Below, in pieces: positions 8,431-17,904 of a stretch of DNA of 64,000 nt. Under the pieces are notes generated by a model that ran no database searches, had not been told where the DNA came from, and saw only the letters and a program-made list of their open reading frames with translations. The position numbers were made by a program, and so were the translations under genes. The DNA comes from Tardiphaga sp. P9-11 (GTDB lineage: Bacteria > Pseudomonadota > Alphaproteobacteria > Rhizobiales > Xanthobacteraceae). Every line of letters starts with the position of its first letter. Position 1 is the first letter of the stretch. The DNA lies in contig NZ_NPKQ01000004.1 in assembly GCF_008329525.1 (NCBI RefSeq), forward strand, positions 310,001-374,000, written 5' to 3'.

Positions 8431-8460
8431 GCCGCGGATAGCCCAGATTTTCAGGACTGC

Positions 8461-8486
8461 AATCGGCCGCCTCAGGGCGGCCGATT
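8461..8486 (+). terminator. Hairpin terminator
   Basis: AATCGGCCGCC (8461-8471) and GGCGGCCGATT (8476-8486) form a perfect 11-bp stem around a TCAG loop, 30 bp after the stop of the secreted repeat protein. The trailing bases are GGCGTTTGG, so the U-tract is weak. Confidence 0.65.
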
Positions 8487-8551
8487 GGCGTTTGGGGGGA
8501 GGTCGCCGATGCGGCGGTCAGGATAAACCGCCCTGGGCTTTCCTGCATGCG

Positions 8552-8572
8552 GTGCATATATGTTTCATGCAC
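8552..8572. promoter_or_regulatory. Operator-like inverted repeat before the ParD-like gene
   Basis: GTGCAT (8552-8557), nine bases, then ATGCAC (8567-8572). It lies 21 bp upstream of the GTG start of the ParD-like gene and overlaps an AT-rich TATATG that could be a -10. Ribbon-helix-helix antitoxins usually bind such dyads in their own promoter, so autoregulation is inferred. Confidence 0.4.
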
Positions 8573-8593
8573 GAATCATATACGGAGGTCCGC

Positions 8594-8806
8594 GTGGGCA
8601 TTGTGAACATCGATGACGATCTGCACGATCAGGTGCGCAAGGCCAGCACCGTATCGTTTCGGTCGATCAATGCGCAGGCCGCCTATTGGATCAAGATCGG
8701 CATGCTGTGCGAGACCAATCCGACGCTCAGTTTCAACGAGATCATAAAGCGCGAACTTAGCTCTGCGGGCGTTTCGGCTCAGCCGATGGCTGTCGGTGCA
8801 GCATGA
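8594..8806 (+). CDS. ParD-like antitoxin-family protein
   Basis: 70 aa. I place the start at the GTG at 8594 because ACGGAGG lies 5 bases upstream; an ATG at 8569 and a frame from 8492 lack this. The sequence VGIVNIDDDLHDQVRKAS followed by RSINAQAAYWIKIGML and NPTLSFNEIIKREL is the ParD_like family (a short ribbon-helix-helix-type protein). It is not paired with a ParE-type toxin. Its stop overlaps the start of a methionine aminopeptidase gene (ATGA), implying translational coupling. The last dozen residues are a low-complexity Ala/Gly/Val tail. A DNA-binding or repressor role is inferred from the fold. Confidence 0.75.
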   Translation: MGIVNIDDDLHDQVRKASTVSFRSINAQAAYWIKIGMLCETNPTLSFNEIIKRELSSAGVSAQPMAVGAA

Positions 8807-9582
8807 CGAAGCGGCCCGAAGAACTGGCGTTGCTGGCTGAAGCCGGCCGGCTGCTGGCGTCCGTCTTCGGTCTGCTGGATCGAACCTCGCTCGCCGGCAT
8901 GTCGACACTTCAGATCGACGAGATGGTCGAGCGATTCATCGTCCACGATCTTCAGGCCCGCCCCGCGAGCAAGGGCCAATATGGCTATGGCTTTGTGTTG
9001 AATGCCTCGGTGAATGACGTGGTCTGCCACGGTGTTCCATCGCCATCGCACGTGCTTCGCGACGGCGACATCGTCAATCTCGACATCACGCTCGAGAAGA
9101 ACGGTTATATCGCAGATTCCAGCAAGACCTATCTCGTTGGCGAGGTGAATCCGGCCGCCAGGAGGTTGGTCCAGACCACCTATGAGGCGATGTGGATGGG
9201 CATTCAGGCGGTTCGCCCAGGCGCGCGGCTCGGAGACATCGGCTGGGCGATCGAACGACATGCAAAGCGCAATGGCTATTCGGTGGTGCGCGAATATTGC
9301 GGTCACGGCATCGGCCGCAAGATGCATGAAGAGCCGCAGGTGATGCATTTCGGCAAGCCGGGCACTGGCCTCGCCTTGCGCGAGGGCATGGTGTTCACGA
9401 TCGAGCCGATGCTCAATCGCGGCCGACGGACTGTGAAAACAGAGGCGGACGGTTGGACCGTTGTGACGAGAGACGGATCGCTGTCCGCACAGTTCGAGCA
9501 CACCGTTGCCGTGACTGCTTCCGGCGTGTCGGTGCTGACGTTGCGTCCGGACGAACCGGGGCGTGGACTTATAAGCGTGTAG
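8803..9582 (+). CDS. map: Type I methionine aminopeptidase
   Basis: 259 aa. Removes the initiator Met from nascent proteins in the cytoplasm using a dinuclear metal centre. All five ligands are visible: Asp94 (VNLDIT), Asp105 (IADSSK), His168 (CGHGIG), Glu201 (FTIEPM) and Glu232 (QFEHT); His76 (VCHGVPS) is the substrate-binding His. It is therefore predicted active. The start overlaps the ParD-like stop by four bases. Bacteria of this group usually have a housekeeping map elsewhere, so this may be a second copy with a special role; that is inference. Confidence 0.93.
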   Translation: MTKRPEELALLAEAGRLLASVFGLLDRTSLAGMSTLQIDEMVERFIVHDLQARPASKGQYGYGFVLNASVNDVVCHGVPSPSHVLRDGDIVNLDITLEKNGYIADSSKTYLVGEVNPAARRLVQTTYEAMWMGIQAVRPGARLGDIGWAIERHAKRNGYSVVREYCGHGIGRKMHEEPQVMHFGKPGTGLALREGMVFTIEPMLNRGRRTVKTEADGWTVVTRDGSLSAQFEHTVAVTASGVSVLTLRPDEPGRGLISV

Positions 9583-9676
9583 CCAAATCCGAATGACGCT
9601 TCCGGAGCTGTGGCCGATGTCGCGCTTCGTTGCAGCAGTGGCGCGGCCCACCTGATCGCCGTTTGAAGCGCAGGGA

Positions 9677-12600
9677 TCATCTCCCTGCGGTGACAATCCC
9701 TGTGCATGACTTGCCGTCAGAACTATCTCCAAATGAAACTGCCACATCGAGGCAGAATTCGGAGAGCGGGACGGGACGACCGAACAGAAAGCCCTGGACG
9801 AGGTCGACGCCTGCAGCTTGCAGATATTCAAATTGCCCTTCGGTCTCGACACCCTCTGCCGTCGTTGCGATCCCCAGACCACAGGCCAGCGCTAGCACCG
9901 AAGACACCACCGCTGCGCAATCGCGGCGATTGGGAACGCCTTGTACGAAGGACTTGTCGATCTTGATCCTGTCGAACGGGAAATTGGTCAGATAACTCGC
10001 CGTCGAATAGCCGGTGCCAAAATCATCGAGCGCCATGGAGATGCCGAGATTCTTGAGCTGCCGTATCGTCCCCAGATGCGCCGTTGCGTTCTCCAGAAGA
10101 GCCGTCTCCGTCACCTCCAACTCCAGCCGTTCAGGCGAAAGACCCGTCTCCATCAGAATATCCAGCATGACATCGAGCAGGTTTCCCTTGCTGACCTGAA
10201 CCGCAGAGATGTTGACCGTGATCTTGAGGTGAGCCGGCCACGATGCTGCGTCCGTGCAAGCCTGGCGCAGAATCCACTCGCCAAGAGGAAGGATCAGCCC
10301 CGTCGCTTCCGCGAGTGGAATAAACTGATCGGGAGAGATGAGTCCTTTCGATGGATGCCGCCAGCGGACCAGCGCCTCAGCGCCACGCATCTGCCGCGTC
10401 TTGGCGTCAACCACCGGCTGATAGTGCAGCTCGAATTCATTTCGTGCGATCGCGTCCCGCAGTTCATTTGCCAACACCGTCTGCGAGTGGGCAGCCTCGA
10501 TCATCTCGGACTGGAACAGGCGGAAATCGTTTCGCCCGCCCGTCTTGGCGTCGTAGAGCGCGAGATCCGCCTTTCTCAACAGGTCTTCGGGGTCGACGCC
10601 ATGTTCCGGAGCGAGGGCAATTCCAATGCTGGTCCCGATGCTGGCCTGATGGCCGTTGAGATCAAATGGCTGAGCAATGGCATCAATGATCCTGAGGGCC
10701 AGCACGATTGCACCCTCCTGCGGATTGGGTCCACCGTCCTGGATGATCGCAAACTCGTCACCCCCAAGGCGGGCCACTACGTCGGTTTCGCGAGTCGATG
10801 CTTTCAGCCGTTGAGCGAATTCAACGAGCATACGATCACCAGCGGGATGTCCCAGCGTGTCGTTGATGGTCTTGAATTTATCGAGGTCGAGCATGACCAC
10901 GGCAAAGCCACTGTCATGGCGGCCAAGACGCTTGCTCGCCTCCTCGAGTTTCTCGGTAAACAATGTTCGGTTGGCAAGCCCCGTGAGCGCATCGTGACGC
11001 GCCAGGTGAACGATCTCGGCCTCTGCGCGCCGCCGTTCGGTGATGTCTTCGTGCGTTGCAACCCAACCGCCGTCCTTCATCGGCTGTCGGGTGACGAGCA
11101 TCAATCGCCCATCCGCAAATTCATCCACCCTGGCCGAGCTTGAATCTGTCGAATGCTGGCCCAACTCAGCTATCTTTTTCCTGATGGCTGGTTCGCTCGT
11201 CCCGCCCTTGAGAATGCCACGGGAGACGCGATCGGCGATGATGGCCTCATGAGGTGTGCCGACTTTCAGCAAAGCTGCGGGCAACTGGTATAGTTCCGCA
11301 TAGCGATCATTCCAGACAACGAGCCGTTTCGCTCCGTCGAACATGCAGAGACCCTGCGACATGTTACCCAGCGCAATGTCGAACCGTTCGTTCGTCTGCT
11401 CCAGCTCCGCGGCTTTCGCGGCCAGCAATTGCTCCCTGTGTTTTTGCGCCGTGACATCTTCATGAGTCGCGAGCCACCCCTCGTTCGGCATCAGATGGCG
11501 CGTCATCGAAATGAGGCGCCCATCGACAAGCTCCTGGACCTCTTTCTCGAGTTTCAGTTTGACGTCGACAAGCACGTCCGCAGCCATTTCGCAGTTTGTC
11601 CTCTCCGCCCGGCGGTATTCGATGATTTGCCGCAGCGTCGTGCCTGGCTTCACCTGTTCCTCGCTGAGGTGATAGATTTCCGCATAGCGAGCATTTGAAA
11701 GAATGATCCTCTGCTTGCTATCAAACAGCGAAAGCCCCTGCGACATGTTGTTCATCGCGGCGTCGAAGCGCATGTTGATCCGCTCGAGTTCAGCAGCTTT
11801 ATCAGTCAACAATCGCTGTGCACGTTTCTGCTCGGTGATGTCTTCATGGGTTGCGACCCATCCGCCATCCGCAATCGGCCTGCGTTGAATTAAGATCACG
11901 CGACCGTCGGCAGACATAAAAATCTGCTTTTGCTTTGTCGGAATCTCCTGAACATCGCCGTCGATGGACAAATCGTGCTTTCCGCGATCTTTGAGGGCCT
12001 GCAGCATGCGAGGCAAGGGCGTTCCGGGCCTGACGAGTTCTTCCGGGAAACCGTACATCTCGCGGAAGCGGCCATTCGAAACCACCAAATTCTTGTTCGC
12101 GTCAAACAGGCAGAGCCCTAGCGACATGTTGCTCAAGGCAGCATCGAACTGCATGTTCGTTCGTTCCAGAATCCTTGTTTTCACGGCAAGACTATTTGTC
12201 TGGCGCACGATCCGAAACGTGCCGAGCAAGATGACGCCAACGATCATAGCGACGAGCGGGCCAACCATGTAAAGATGTTGGCGCCACGGTCCCAGCACCT
12301 CGCTGCGGGCGTATGTAATGACCAGGACCAGCGGCAGTCCGGGCACAGCCTTGTATCCTGCGATGCGCGCGATGCCGTCGATAACGCCTATCGTCTCGTA
12401 GGAACCGGCTTCTGATTTTGGCAGATATTCGGAGACGAGCGGGCTATCCGCGAAAGATTTTCCGATGGCTCCCTTTATCGCAGGCTCTCGCGCAAGAACC
12501 CGCCCCGTTCCCGCGCGATGCAGCAGCAGCACGGATCCACCTTTGCCGACATCGATCGCGCGATAGACCTGCGTGAAATGGGTAGGGTCGAGCGGCGCAA

Positions 12601-13150
12601 TTGCGACTCCTGCGAAGCTGCCGTCGGCATTGCTTAACCGGCGCGACGCCGCCGTGAACCATTTTCCGGTGACAGCCGAGAGATAGGGTGGCGAGATAAA
12701 CAGTTGGCTATTGGCCTGATCGCGTTGAGCGGTGAAGTGCGGCATGTCGGAGACATTGCCTCGCGGCGGCGTGGGATCGTAGGAATGTGCCAGAAGGTTA
12801 CCGGCGGCATCTGTCCAGCCGACGGCAACGACGATCGATGAGGCTTTCTTCAGAAGACGCAAGGCGGTATTTGCGGCCTCAGGTGTTGCATACTTTCCCG
12901 AAAGACTATCTTCGCGAATTCTCTCGGCTTCGAGCAGTGTTCGATCGATTCCCTCAAAGGTCAGCGCTGTGTGCTCGGCGAGAATCTCGGCGATGTTCAG
13001 TGTCGCTTTTTTTGCCTCGGAAAGCGCCGCATGATGGCGTGCCTGCAGATCCACCAGAAACACAACGATGATCGACGCCGCAAAGAAGACGCCGAGCACT
13101 ACTAATGAAAATCCTGGCAGTCGGGCCAGCCTTCCATAGAACGCACGCAT
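9677..13150 (-). CDS. Membrane Cache-PAS-GGDEF-EAL cyclic-di-GMP enzyme
   Basis: 1157 aa. Membrane helices at about residues 14-34 and 293-315 bracket a periplasmic Cache-like sensor. Three tandem PAS-type modules follow (about 335-450, 455-580 and 585-705), each opening with a version of RFDxALxNMSxGLCxFD, so they arose by internal duplication. The GGDEF domain has an intact RLGGDEF active site and an RETD inhibitory-site motif five residues before it. The EAL domain has EALVRW, VNIS, DDFGTGYS and EGVETEGQ, all expected for phosphodiesterase activity. Both synthesis and breakdown of c-di-GMP are therefore possible. It is a monocistronic-looking gene in the accessory block. Confidence 0.93.
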   Translation of the reverse strand: MRAFYGRLARLPGFSLVVLGVFFAASIIVVFLVDLQARHHAALSEAKKATLNIAEILAEHTALTFEGIDRTLLEAERIREDSLSGKYATPEAANTALRLLKKASSIVVAVGWTDAAGNLLAHSYDPTPPRGNVSDMPHFTAQRDQANSQLFISPPYLSAVTGKWFTAASRRLSNADGSFAGVAIAPLDPTHFTQVYRAIDVGKGGSVLLLHRAGTGRVLAREPAIKGAIGKSFADSPLVSEYLPKSEAGSYETIGVIDGIARIAGYKAVPGLPLVLVITYARSEVLGPWRQHLYMVGPLVAMIVGVILLGTFRIVRQTNSLAVKTRILERTNMQFDAALSNMSLGLCLFDANKNLVVSNGRFREMYGFPEELVRPGTPLPRMLQALKDRGKHDLSIDGDVQEIPTKQKQIFMSADGRVILIQRRPIADGGWVATHEDITEQKRAQRLLTDKAAELERINMRFDAAMNNMSQGLSLFDSKQRIILSNARYAEIYHLSEEQVKPGTTLRQIIEYRRAERTNCEMAADVLVDVKLKLEKEVQELVDGRLISMTRHLMPNEGWLATHEDVTAQKHREQLLAAKAAELEQTNERFDIALGNMSQGLCMFDGAKRLVVWNDRYAELYQLPAALLKVGTPHEAIIADRVSRGILKGGTSEPAIRKKIAELGQHSTDSSSARVDEFADGRLMLVTRQPMKDGGWVATHEDITERRRAEAEIVHLARHDALTGLANRTLFTEKLEEASKRLGRHDSGFAVVMLDLDKFKTINDTLGHPAGDRMLVEFAQRLKASTRETDVVARLGGDEFAIIQDGGPNPQEGAIVLALRIIDAIAQPFDLNGHQASIGTSIGIALAPEHGVDPEDLLRKADLALYDAKTGGRNDFRLFQSEMIEAAHSQTVLANELRDAIARNEFELHYQPVVDAKTRQMRGAEALVRWRHPSKGLISPDQFIPLAEATGLILPLGEWILRQACTDAASWPAHLKITVNISAVQVSKGNLLDVMLDILMETGLSPERLELEVTETALLENATAHLGTIRQLKNLGISMALDDFGTGYSTASYLTNFPFDRIKIDKSFVQGVPNRRDCAAVVSSVLALACGLGIATTAEGVETEGQFEYLQAAGVDLVQGFLFGRPVPLSEFCLDVAVSFGDSSDGKSCTGIVTAGR

Positions 13151-13636
13151 GAAGCGTCCACGTAGTCGTTACAAATGAAACAAATGAAATTCCGGATTTC
13201 AGCGTGGATGACGAACCTTAATAATAGGTTGGAAATATTGGCATTACTGTAGGCGGCGGGGCGAAGCATTATGTTGCACTGCGCTCAGCGGAAATGCGGG
13301 TCCGCGAGATCCTAAATGCCTGTGGCTCGTTCCTCGTCGTTCTATGAACGTCGGTCGCACGTTCTTGTAAGTGATAGATACAACTTTAAACAGCGCCGGC
13401 TTGCAACGGGCTGTTGTCTGGAAATCCCGTCTCTTGCGTGCCGCGTCGCTCGTTCAGTTTCCGTTCAATTGAACCGGCCCAAGCGGCACCCAAAAGCGCG
13501 TCCGGGAAGTTGATGCGAAGCACCATCAATCATACGACTTGTTCTTTGGCGCTTTTCGGGCTCGAGACGATGTCCTGTTTGGGCCTGCAATTCGCCGGAT
13601 AGCGGACATACGAACCTCGATTTGCGCCTGCACGCC
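13151..13636. other. Intergenic region without a recognised gene
   Basis: About 485 bp between the GGDEF-EAL start and the TauE/SafE stop. Short ORFs here have no signal or motif. A perfect 12-bp palindrome GTTCAATTGAAC lies at 13463-13474, and its left half completes a GTTC-N7-GTTC spacing (13452-13466). Otherwise I see nothing. Confidence 0.5.
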
Positions 13637-14365
13637 CTAAATCAGCGCCATGCCCGACAGCACCATACTCACGCCTGCCACGATCATGATGGCGTCCATG
13701 ACCAGGCGGAACGCCTCGACGCTCAGCTTCAGCACGTAGCGTTTGGCGATGAACGCGCCGGCCATCAGCGACGCACCGGCGATCAGGCCTTTCACCAGCA
13801 CGTCGGTATTGAGCGCGCCGAATTGCTGGAAGGTGACGGACTTGCTGAGATAGAGGCCGAGCGAACTCGCGGCTTCGGTGGCGAGGAAGGCGCCCTTGGC
13901 GAGGCCGTAAAACAGAAACAGCGGCACGCTCAGGGGACCGCTGGAGACGACAATGCCGGTGAGATAGCCGATGATCGCGCCGCCAAGCGCGAGTTGCCAC
14001 AGACCGATGGTGAAGGAGCGCCGCGCCAGCCAGTGGCGCAGCGGCACCATGGCGATGAAAAAAAGGCCGATGGTGAGATCGACCACGTGTGACGGCAGCA
14101 CCAGCAGCGTCCGTGCGCCCAGGGCTGCTGCGGGAACGCCGGTGAGCGAATAGGCTGCGGTGGCGCGCCAGTCGACCTCGCGCCACCAGGCCGCGATGCG
14201 CGAGAGATTGGACATCACGGCGGCGATGGCCATGATCGGCACGGCCTGCTTGGGGCCGAATTCATAGACCAGCACCGGCATCAGCATGATCGACGAGCCG
14301 GTGCCGACGATCCCGGAGATGGTGCCGGCGATCAGGCCGACCGTGCAGACGAAGATAAAGTTCAC
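13637..14365 (-). CDS. TSUP family permease (TauE/SafE)
   Basis: About 242 aa from a GTG at 14365. The frame continues upstream to 14488, but those 41 residues are polar and Arg/Pro-rich, while VNFIFVCTVGLIAGTISGIV begins the first helix of this family. Seven to eight hydrophobic segments follow, including the GTGSSIMLMPVL half-repeat and the second repeat around SSGPLSVPLFLFYGL. The family exports sulfite, sulfoacetate or related organosulfur anions across the inner membrane; the substrate here is unknown. It lies just right of the accessory block and is not close to sulfur genes. Confidence 0.85.
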   Translation of the reverse strand: MNFIFVCTVGLIAGTISGIVGTGSSIMLMPVLVYEFGPKQAVPIMAIAAVMSNLSRIAAWWREVDWRATAAYSLTGVPAAALGARTLLVLPSHVVDLTIGLFFIAMVPLRHWLARRSFTIGLWQLALGGAIIGYLTGIVVSSGPLSVPLFLFYGLAKGAFLATEAASSLGLYLSKSVTFQQFGALNTDVLVKGLIAGASLMAGAFIAKRYVLKLSVEAFRLVMDAIMIVAGVSMVLSGMALI

Positions 14366-14519
14366 GGCGCGATTCCCCAAGCGCGGGACGTTACAAGAGC
14401 GCTCCGGTCGTGAAGGTGCAAGCGATCCGATGGGAGAGAGGGCGATGCCAACTGGAGAACTGGGGCGTGCGCGGCGGTCTGCCTGCATGCGAGATCGAAC
14501 TTAGCGTCAAGGTCGACGT

Positions 14520-15707
14520 CTAGGACGCGGCAGCGGGCGCGGGGGCGGCGCTGTCGCCGCCCTTGTAGACCCGCAGGTAGCGGCGGCCGAGGCTGGTCAG
14601 CACTTCATAAGCGATGGTGCCGTAGTGATGCGCGAGTTCGTCGACGGTGATGCCGTCGCCGATCAGCGTCGCCAGATGGCCGCGGCGGGCGGCGTTGTGG
14701 GGCAGGTCGGTGATATCGACGGCCAGTAAATCCATCGAGATGCGGCCGGCGATTGGGCAGCGCTGCCCGGCGATGATGACCTCGGCGCCGCGGGTGCCGT
14801 CGCTGCTGCCGGCGGCGCGGAAATAGCCGTCGGCATAGCCGGCCGAGATGATCGCAAGCTTGGTCGGACGTCGCGCGGTCCAGGTGGCGCCGTAGCCGAC
14901 GCTGTCGCCCTTGTCGACGTTGCGGGTCTGCAGGATGCGCACCTTGAGATCGACCACGGGCGCCATCGGGTTGTCGGCTTCCGGCGTCGGATTAACGCCA
15001 TAGAGTGCCGCACCTGGACGTATCAGATCGAACTGATACGCCGCGCCGAGATAGATGCCTGACGAATTCGCGAGGGATGCCGGCACGCCGGAGAATAGTG
15101 AAGACGCTTCGCGGAAACTGGAATATTGCCGCGCGTTCATCGGATGGTGCAGTTGTTCAGCGCAAGCAAGGTGGCTCATCACCAGCGTGAAGCCGTGATC
15201 GCCTGAACCGAGGCGCGGGATCAGGCCCTGGACATCGACAAGACTGATACCGAGCCGGTTCATGCCGGTGTCGACATGCACGGCCGCGCCGCCCTTCCAG
15301 CCGGTGCGGCGGCAGAACATGTCCCATTCGGCGAGTTCGTTGAGGTCGCCGATCACGGGCTGCACATTGATGGCGGCCAGCGCATCGCCGGAATTGGGCG
15401 GGAAGCCATTCAGCAGATAGATTGCCGCGTCAGGCGCAGCCGCGCGCGCGGCGCGGGCTTCATCAAAGGTGGCGACGAAGAAAGTCTTGCAGCTAGCCTT
15501 GGCCAGCGCGCGTACCACCGGCGTGATGCCGCAGCCATAGGCGTCGGCCTTCACTGCCGCGCCGCATTCGGCGGGCACGCCGTGCTTTTCGAGCTTGCGC
15601 CAATTGGCGACGATGGCGTTGAGATCGATGGTCAGGATACCGCTGGCGTCTGCGGGCAACTCCATATCGACCGGAGTTGTCGGTTTCGGGTCGGAGACGC
15701 TGTTCAT
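14520..15707 (-). CDS. alr: Alanine racemase
   Basis: 395 aa from the ATG at 15707, which has CAGGA eight bases upstream; a GTG at 15725 is also in frame. This PLP enzyme interconverts L- and D-alanine for peptidoglycan. The PLP lysine is in AAVKADAYGCG, and the catalytic Tyr of the other face is in SVGYGATWTA. GRISMDLLAVDI is the usual C-terminal domain motif. The last 12 residues are Ala/Pro-rich. It follows dnaB on the same strand, a common alphaproteobacterial arrangement. Confidence 0.95.
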   Translation of the reverse strand: MNSVSDPKPTTPVDMELPADASGILTIDLNAIVANWRKLEKHGVPAECGAAVKADAYGCGITPVVRALAKASCKTFFVATFDEARAARAAAPDAAIYLLNGFPPNSGDALAAINVQPVIGDLNELAEWDMFCRRTGWKGGAAVHVDTGMNRLGISLVDVQGLIPRLGSGDHGFTLVMSHLACAEQLHHPMNARQYSSFREASSLFSGVPASLANSSGIYLGAAYQFDLIRPGAALYGVNPTPEADNPMAPVVDLKVRILQTRNVDKGDSVGYGATWTARRPTKLAIISAGYADGYFRAAGSSDGTRGAEVIIAGQRCPIAGRISMDLLAVDITDLPHNAARRGHLATLIGDGITVDELAHHYGTIAYEVLTSLGRRYLRVYKGGDSAAPAPAAAS

Positions 15708-15823
15708 CGAAATGTCCTGGCACACAGATCAGGCAGGCAGTGCGATCACGCGATGGGATCACGCGATCAATCTTCTGCGCCGCACCATAAGCGGGCGTCA
15801 GACCCGGTTCAACCGCACGCGCA

Positions 15824-17323
15824 TTACTCCTCGGGCGCGCGGAACTGGGAGCCACCGGCGAGATCGCTGAAGCGCGTGAACTGGCCTTCGAACTGCAGGT
15901 CGACGGTGCCGGTGGGGCCGTGACGCTGCTTGGCGATGATGACTTCGGCCTTGCCATGCGCAAGATCCATATCGAGCTGCCATTTCTCGTGCTCGGGGGT
16001 GCCGGTTCGTGGCTCCTTGGCCTGCAGGTAGTATTCCTCGCGATACACGAAGACCACCACGTCGGCGTCCTGCTCGATCGATCCCGATTCACGCAGGTCG
16101 GAGAGCTGAGGATGCTTGTCCTCACGATTTTCGACCTGACGCGAGAGCTGCGACAATGCCACCACCGGGCAGTTCAATTCCTTCGCCAGCGCCTTGAGGC
16201 TCGTGGTGATCTCGGTGACTTCCTGCACGCGGTTGTCGGAGCGCTTGCCCGAGCCCTGCAGCAGCTGGATGTAGTCCACCATGATGACGTCGAGGCCCTT
16301 TTGCCGCTTCAGGCGGCGGGCGCGGGCGGTGAGCTGCGAGATCGACAGACCACCGGTTTCGTCGACATAAAGCGGCAGGTTCTGCAGCTTGATGGTGTAG
16401 TCGCGAATCTTGTCGAATTCGCTCTGGGTGATGCCGCCGCGACGGATCGCGCTCGACGAAATCTCGGTCTGCTCGGCGAGAATACGCGTGGCAAGCTGTT
16501 CGGCCGACATTTCGCAGGAGAAGAAGCCAACGACGCCGCCATTAATGGTTTTCATGCTGCCGTCGGGCTGCACTTCGGACTGATAGGCCGCGGCGATATT
16601 GTAGGCGATGTTGGTGGCGAGCGATGTCTTGCCCATGCCGGGACGTCCCGCGAGCACGAGAAGATCCGAGCGCTGCAGGCCGCCCATGCGGGCATCAAGG
16701 TCGCGCAGGCCAGTGGAAATGCCCGAGAGCTTGCCTTCGCGCTGATAGGCGTTGGCGGCCATGTCGAGGGCGGTGGTCATCGCCTGCGAGAAGCGCTGGA
16801 AGCCGCCGTCATAGCGGCCGGCTTCGGCCAGTTCGTAGAGCCGGCGCTCGGCATCCTCGATCTGGGCGCGGGGCGCGAAGTCGACCGGCGCGTCATAGGC
16901 CACATTGACCATATCTTCGCCGACGCCGATCAACTGCCGGCGGATCGCCAGCTCATAAATCGTGCGGCCGTAATCCTGCGCGTTGATGATGGTGGTGGCT
17001 TCAGCGGCGAGGCGGGCGAGGTATTGGCCCACGGTCATGCCGCCGAGATCCGTGTCGGTCGGCAGGAAGGTCTTCAGCGTGACCGGCGTGGCGATCTTGC
17101 CCGCGCGGACAATGGCGCTGATGGTCTCGAAAATGGTCTGGTGGATCGGCTCGAAGAAATGATCGGGTTTGAGGAAGTCCGAGACCCGGTAGAACGCGTC
17201 GTTATTGACCAGCATGGCGCCGAGAACGCCTTGTTCCGCTTCGATATTGTGAGGCGCAGTCCGGTAGGCCGGGGTGCCGGCATCGGGCGCGAGCTTGAGA
17301 ACGTTCGAATCGAATGCGGCCAT
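15824..17323 (-). CDS. dnaB: Replicative DNA helicase
   Basis: 499 aa, full length and without an intein. The N-terminal domain begins near PHNIEAEQGVLGAMLVNNDAF. The RecA-like C-terminal domain has Walker A GRPGMGKTS, Walker B VIMVDYIQLL and the SQLSRQVE and SDLRESGSIEQDAD motifs. It is the hexameric helicase that unwinds DNA at the replication fork. The start at 17323 gives the usual short leader. Replication-linked hdaA and holC are elsewhere in the window. Confidence 0.97.
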   Translation of the reverse strand: MAAFDSNVLKLAPDAGTPAYRTAPHNIEAEQGVLGAMLVNNDAFYRVSDFLKPDHFFEPIHQTIFETISAIVRAGKIATPVTLKTFLPTDTDLGGMTVGQYLARLAAEATTIINAQDYGRTIYELAIRRQLIGVGEDMVNVAYDAPVDFAPRAQIEDAERRLYELAEAGRYDGGFQRFSQAMTTALDMAANAYQREGKLSGISTGLRDLDARMGGLQRSDLLVLAGRPGMGKTSLATNIAYNIAAAYQSEVQPDGSMKTINGGVVGFFSCEMSAEQLATRILAEQTEISSSAIRRGGITQSEFDKIRDYTIKLQNLPLYVDETGGLSISQLTARARRLKRQKGLDVIMVDYIQLLQGSGKRSDNRVQEVTEITTSLKALAKELNCPVVALSQLSRQVENREDKHPQLSDLRESGSIEQDADVVVFVYREEYYLQAKEPRTGTPEHEKWQLDMDLAHGKAEVIIAKQRHGPTGTVDLQFEGQFTRFSDLAGGSQFRAPEE

Positions 17324-17904
17324 GGTCTTTATTTGGTCTTCTGAATTGGGCGGATGAACGGCGTCGTGACGCGCGGCGTTGGACTAAGCGCTTCGCGTGC
17401 GGCGAACGAAAGGATGCGGTCAGGCCTTATGCACGATTCCCACATTGGCCCGGTGGGATTTACGGCCGAACCAAGCATTGCGCTTGACGCCTCGGTGGCA
17501 ACAAGGGGGAGGGTCCTGAATCATTGCTTAAGGAACCCGGAAAAATTGACCCGCACGCCTGAACCGGATGGCGATCTCTCGCACTTATTATGAGAGCCAA
17601 CCGTTTGCAGGAACGGCGATGCCGGAACCCCTCGGGGACCCAAGCGTTGGCTTCATAACGATAAGAGGCGAAGGATAGATCGATGGGCCAGCGCCACCAG
17701 CATTGCGATGCCGGAACCGACGGTTCTGCGTGGTTGTCCACGCTGGTCGACACGTTCCAGCGCACCGCCCAGCTCGAAAACGTCCCATGCGACGCGAAAT
17801 CCCTGTCCGCCGCCATGGCTCGCCTTGAGCGTCCCGCCATTTTACCGTCGCGGCGGGTCGCGCGCCGCCGTCAGGTGACGCTCGAATTCCAGCACTGAGC
17901 GAGC
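17324..17904. other. Intergenic region between dnaB and cfa
   Basis: About 580 bp. The left 350 bp, where a dnaB promoter would lie, show no convincing gene. The right part holds one small plus-strand ORF (17683-17898), listed separately with low confidence. Confidence 0.4.
17683..17898 (+). CDS. Possible small protein
   Basis: 71 aa, not recognised. In favour: AAGGAT lies 7 bases before the ATG and third codon positions are mostly G or C. Against: no motif, an Arg-rich end (SRRVARRRQVTLEFQH) and no neighbour with a matching role. It converges on cfa with a gap of only 6 bp. It could be spurious. Confidence 0.3.
   Translation: MGQRHQHCDAGTDGSAWLSTLVDTFQRTAQLENVPCDAKSLSAAMARLERPAILPSRRVARRRQVTLEFQH

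Noticed and set aside
13452-13466. GTTC-N7-GTTC, the alphaproteobacterial LexA-box form
   Set aside because: Only eight fixed bases, so one or two chance hits are expected in 64 kb, and no SOS gene starts next to it.
15920-17344. 474-codon plus-strand ORF opposite dnaB
   Set aside because: Fully antisense to the dnaB gene, which has all helicase motifs.
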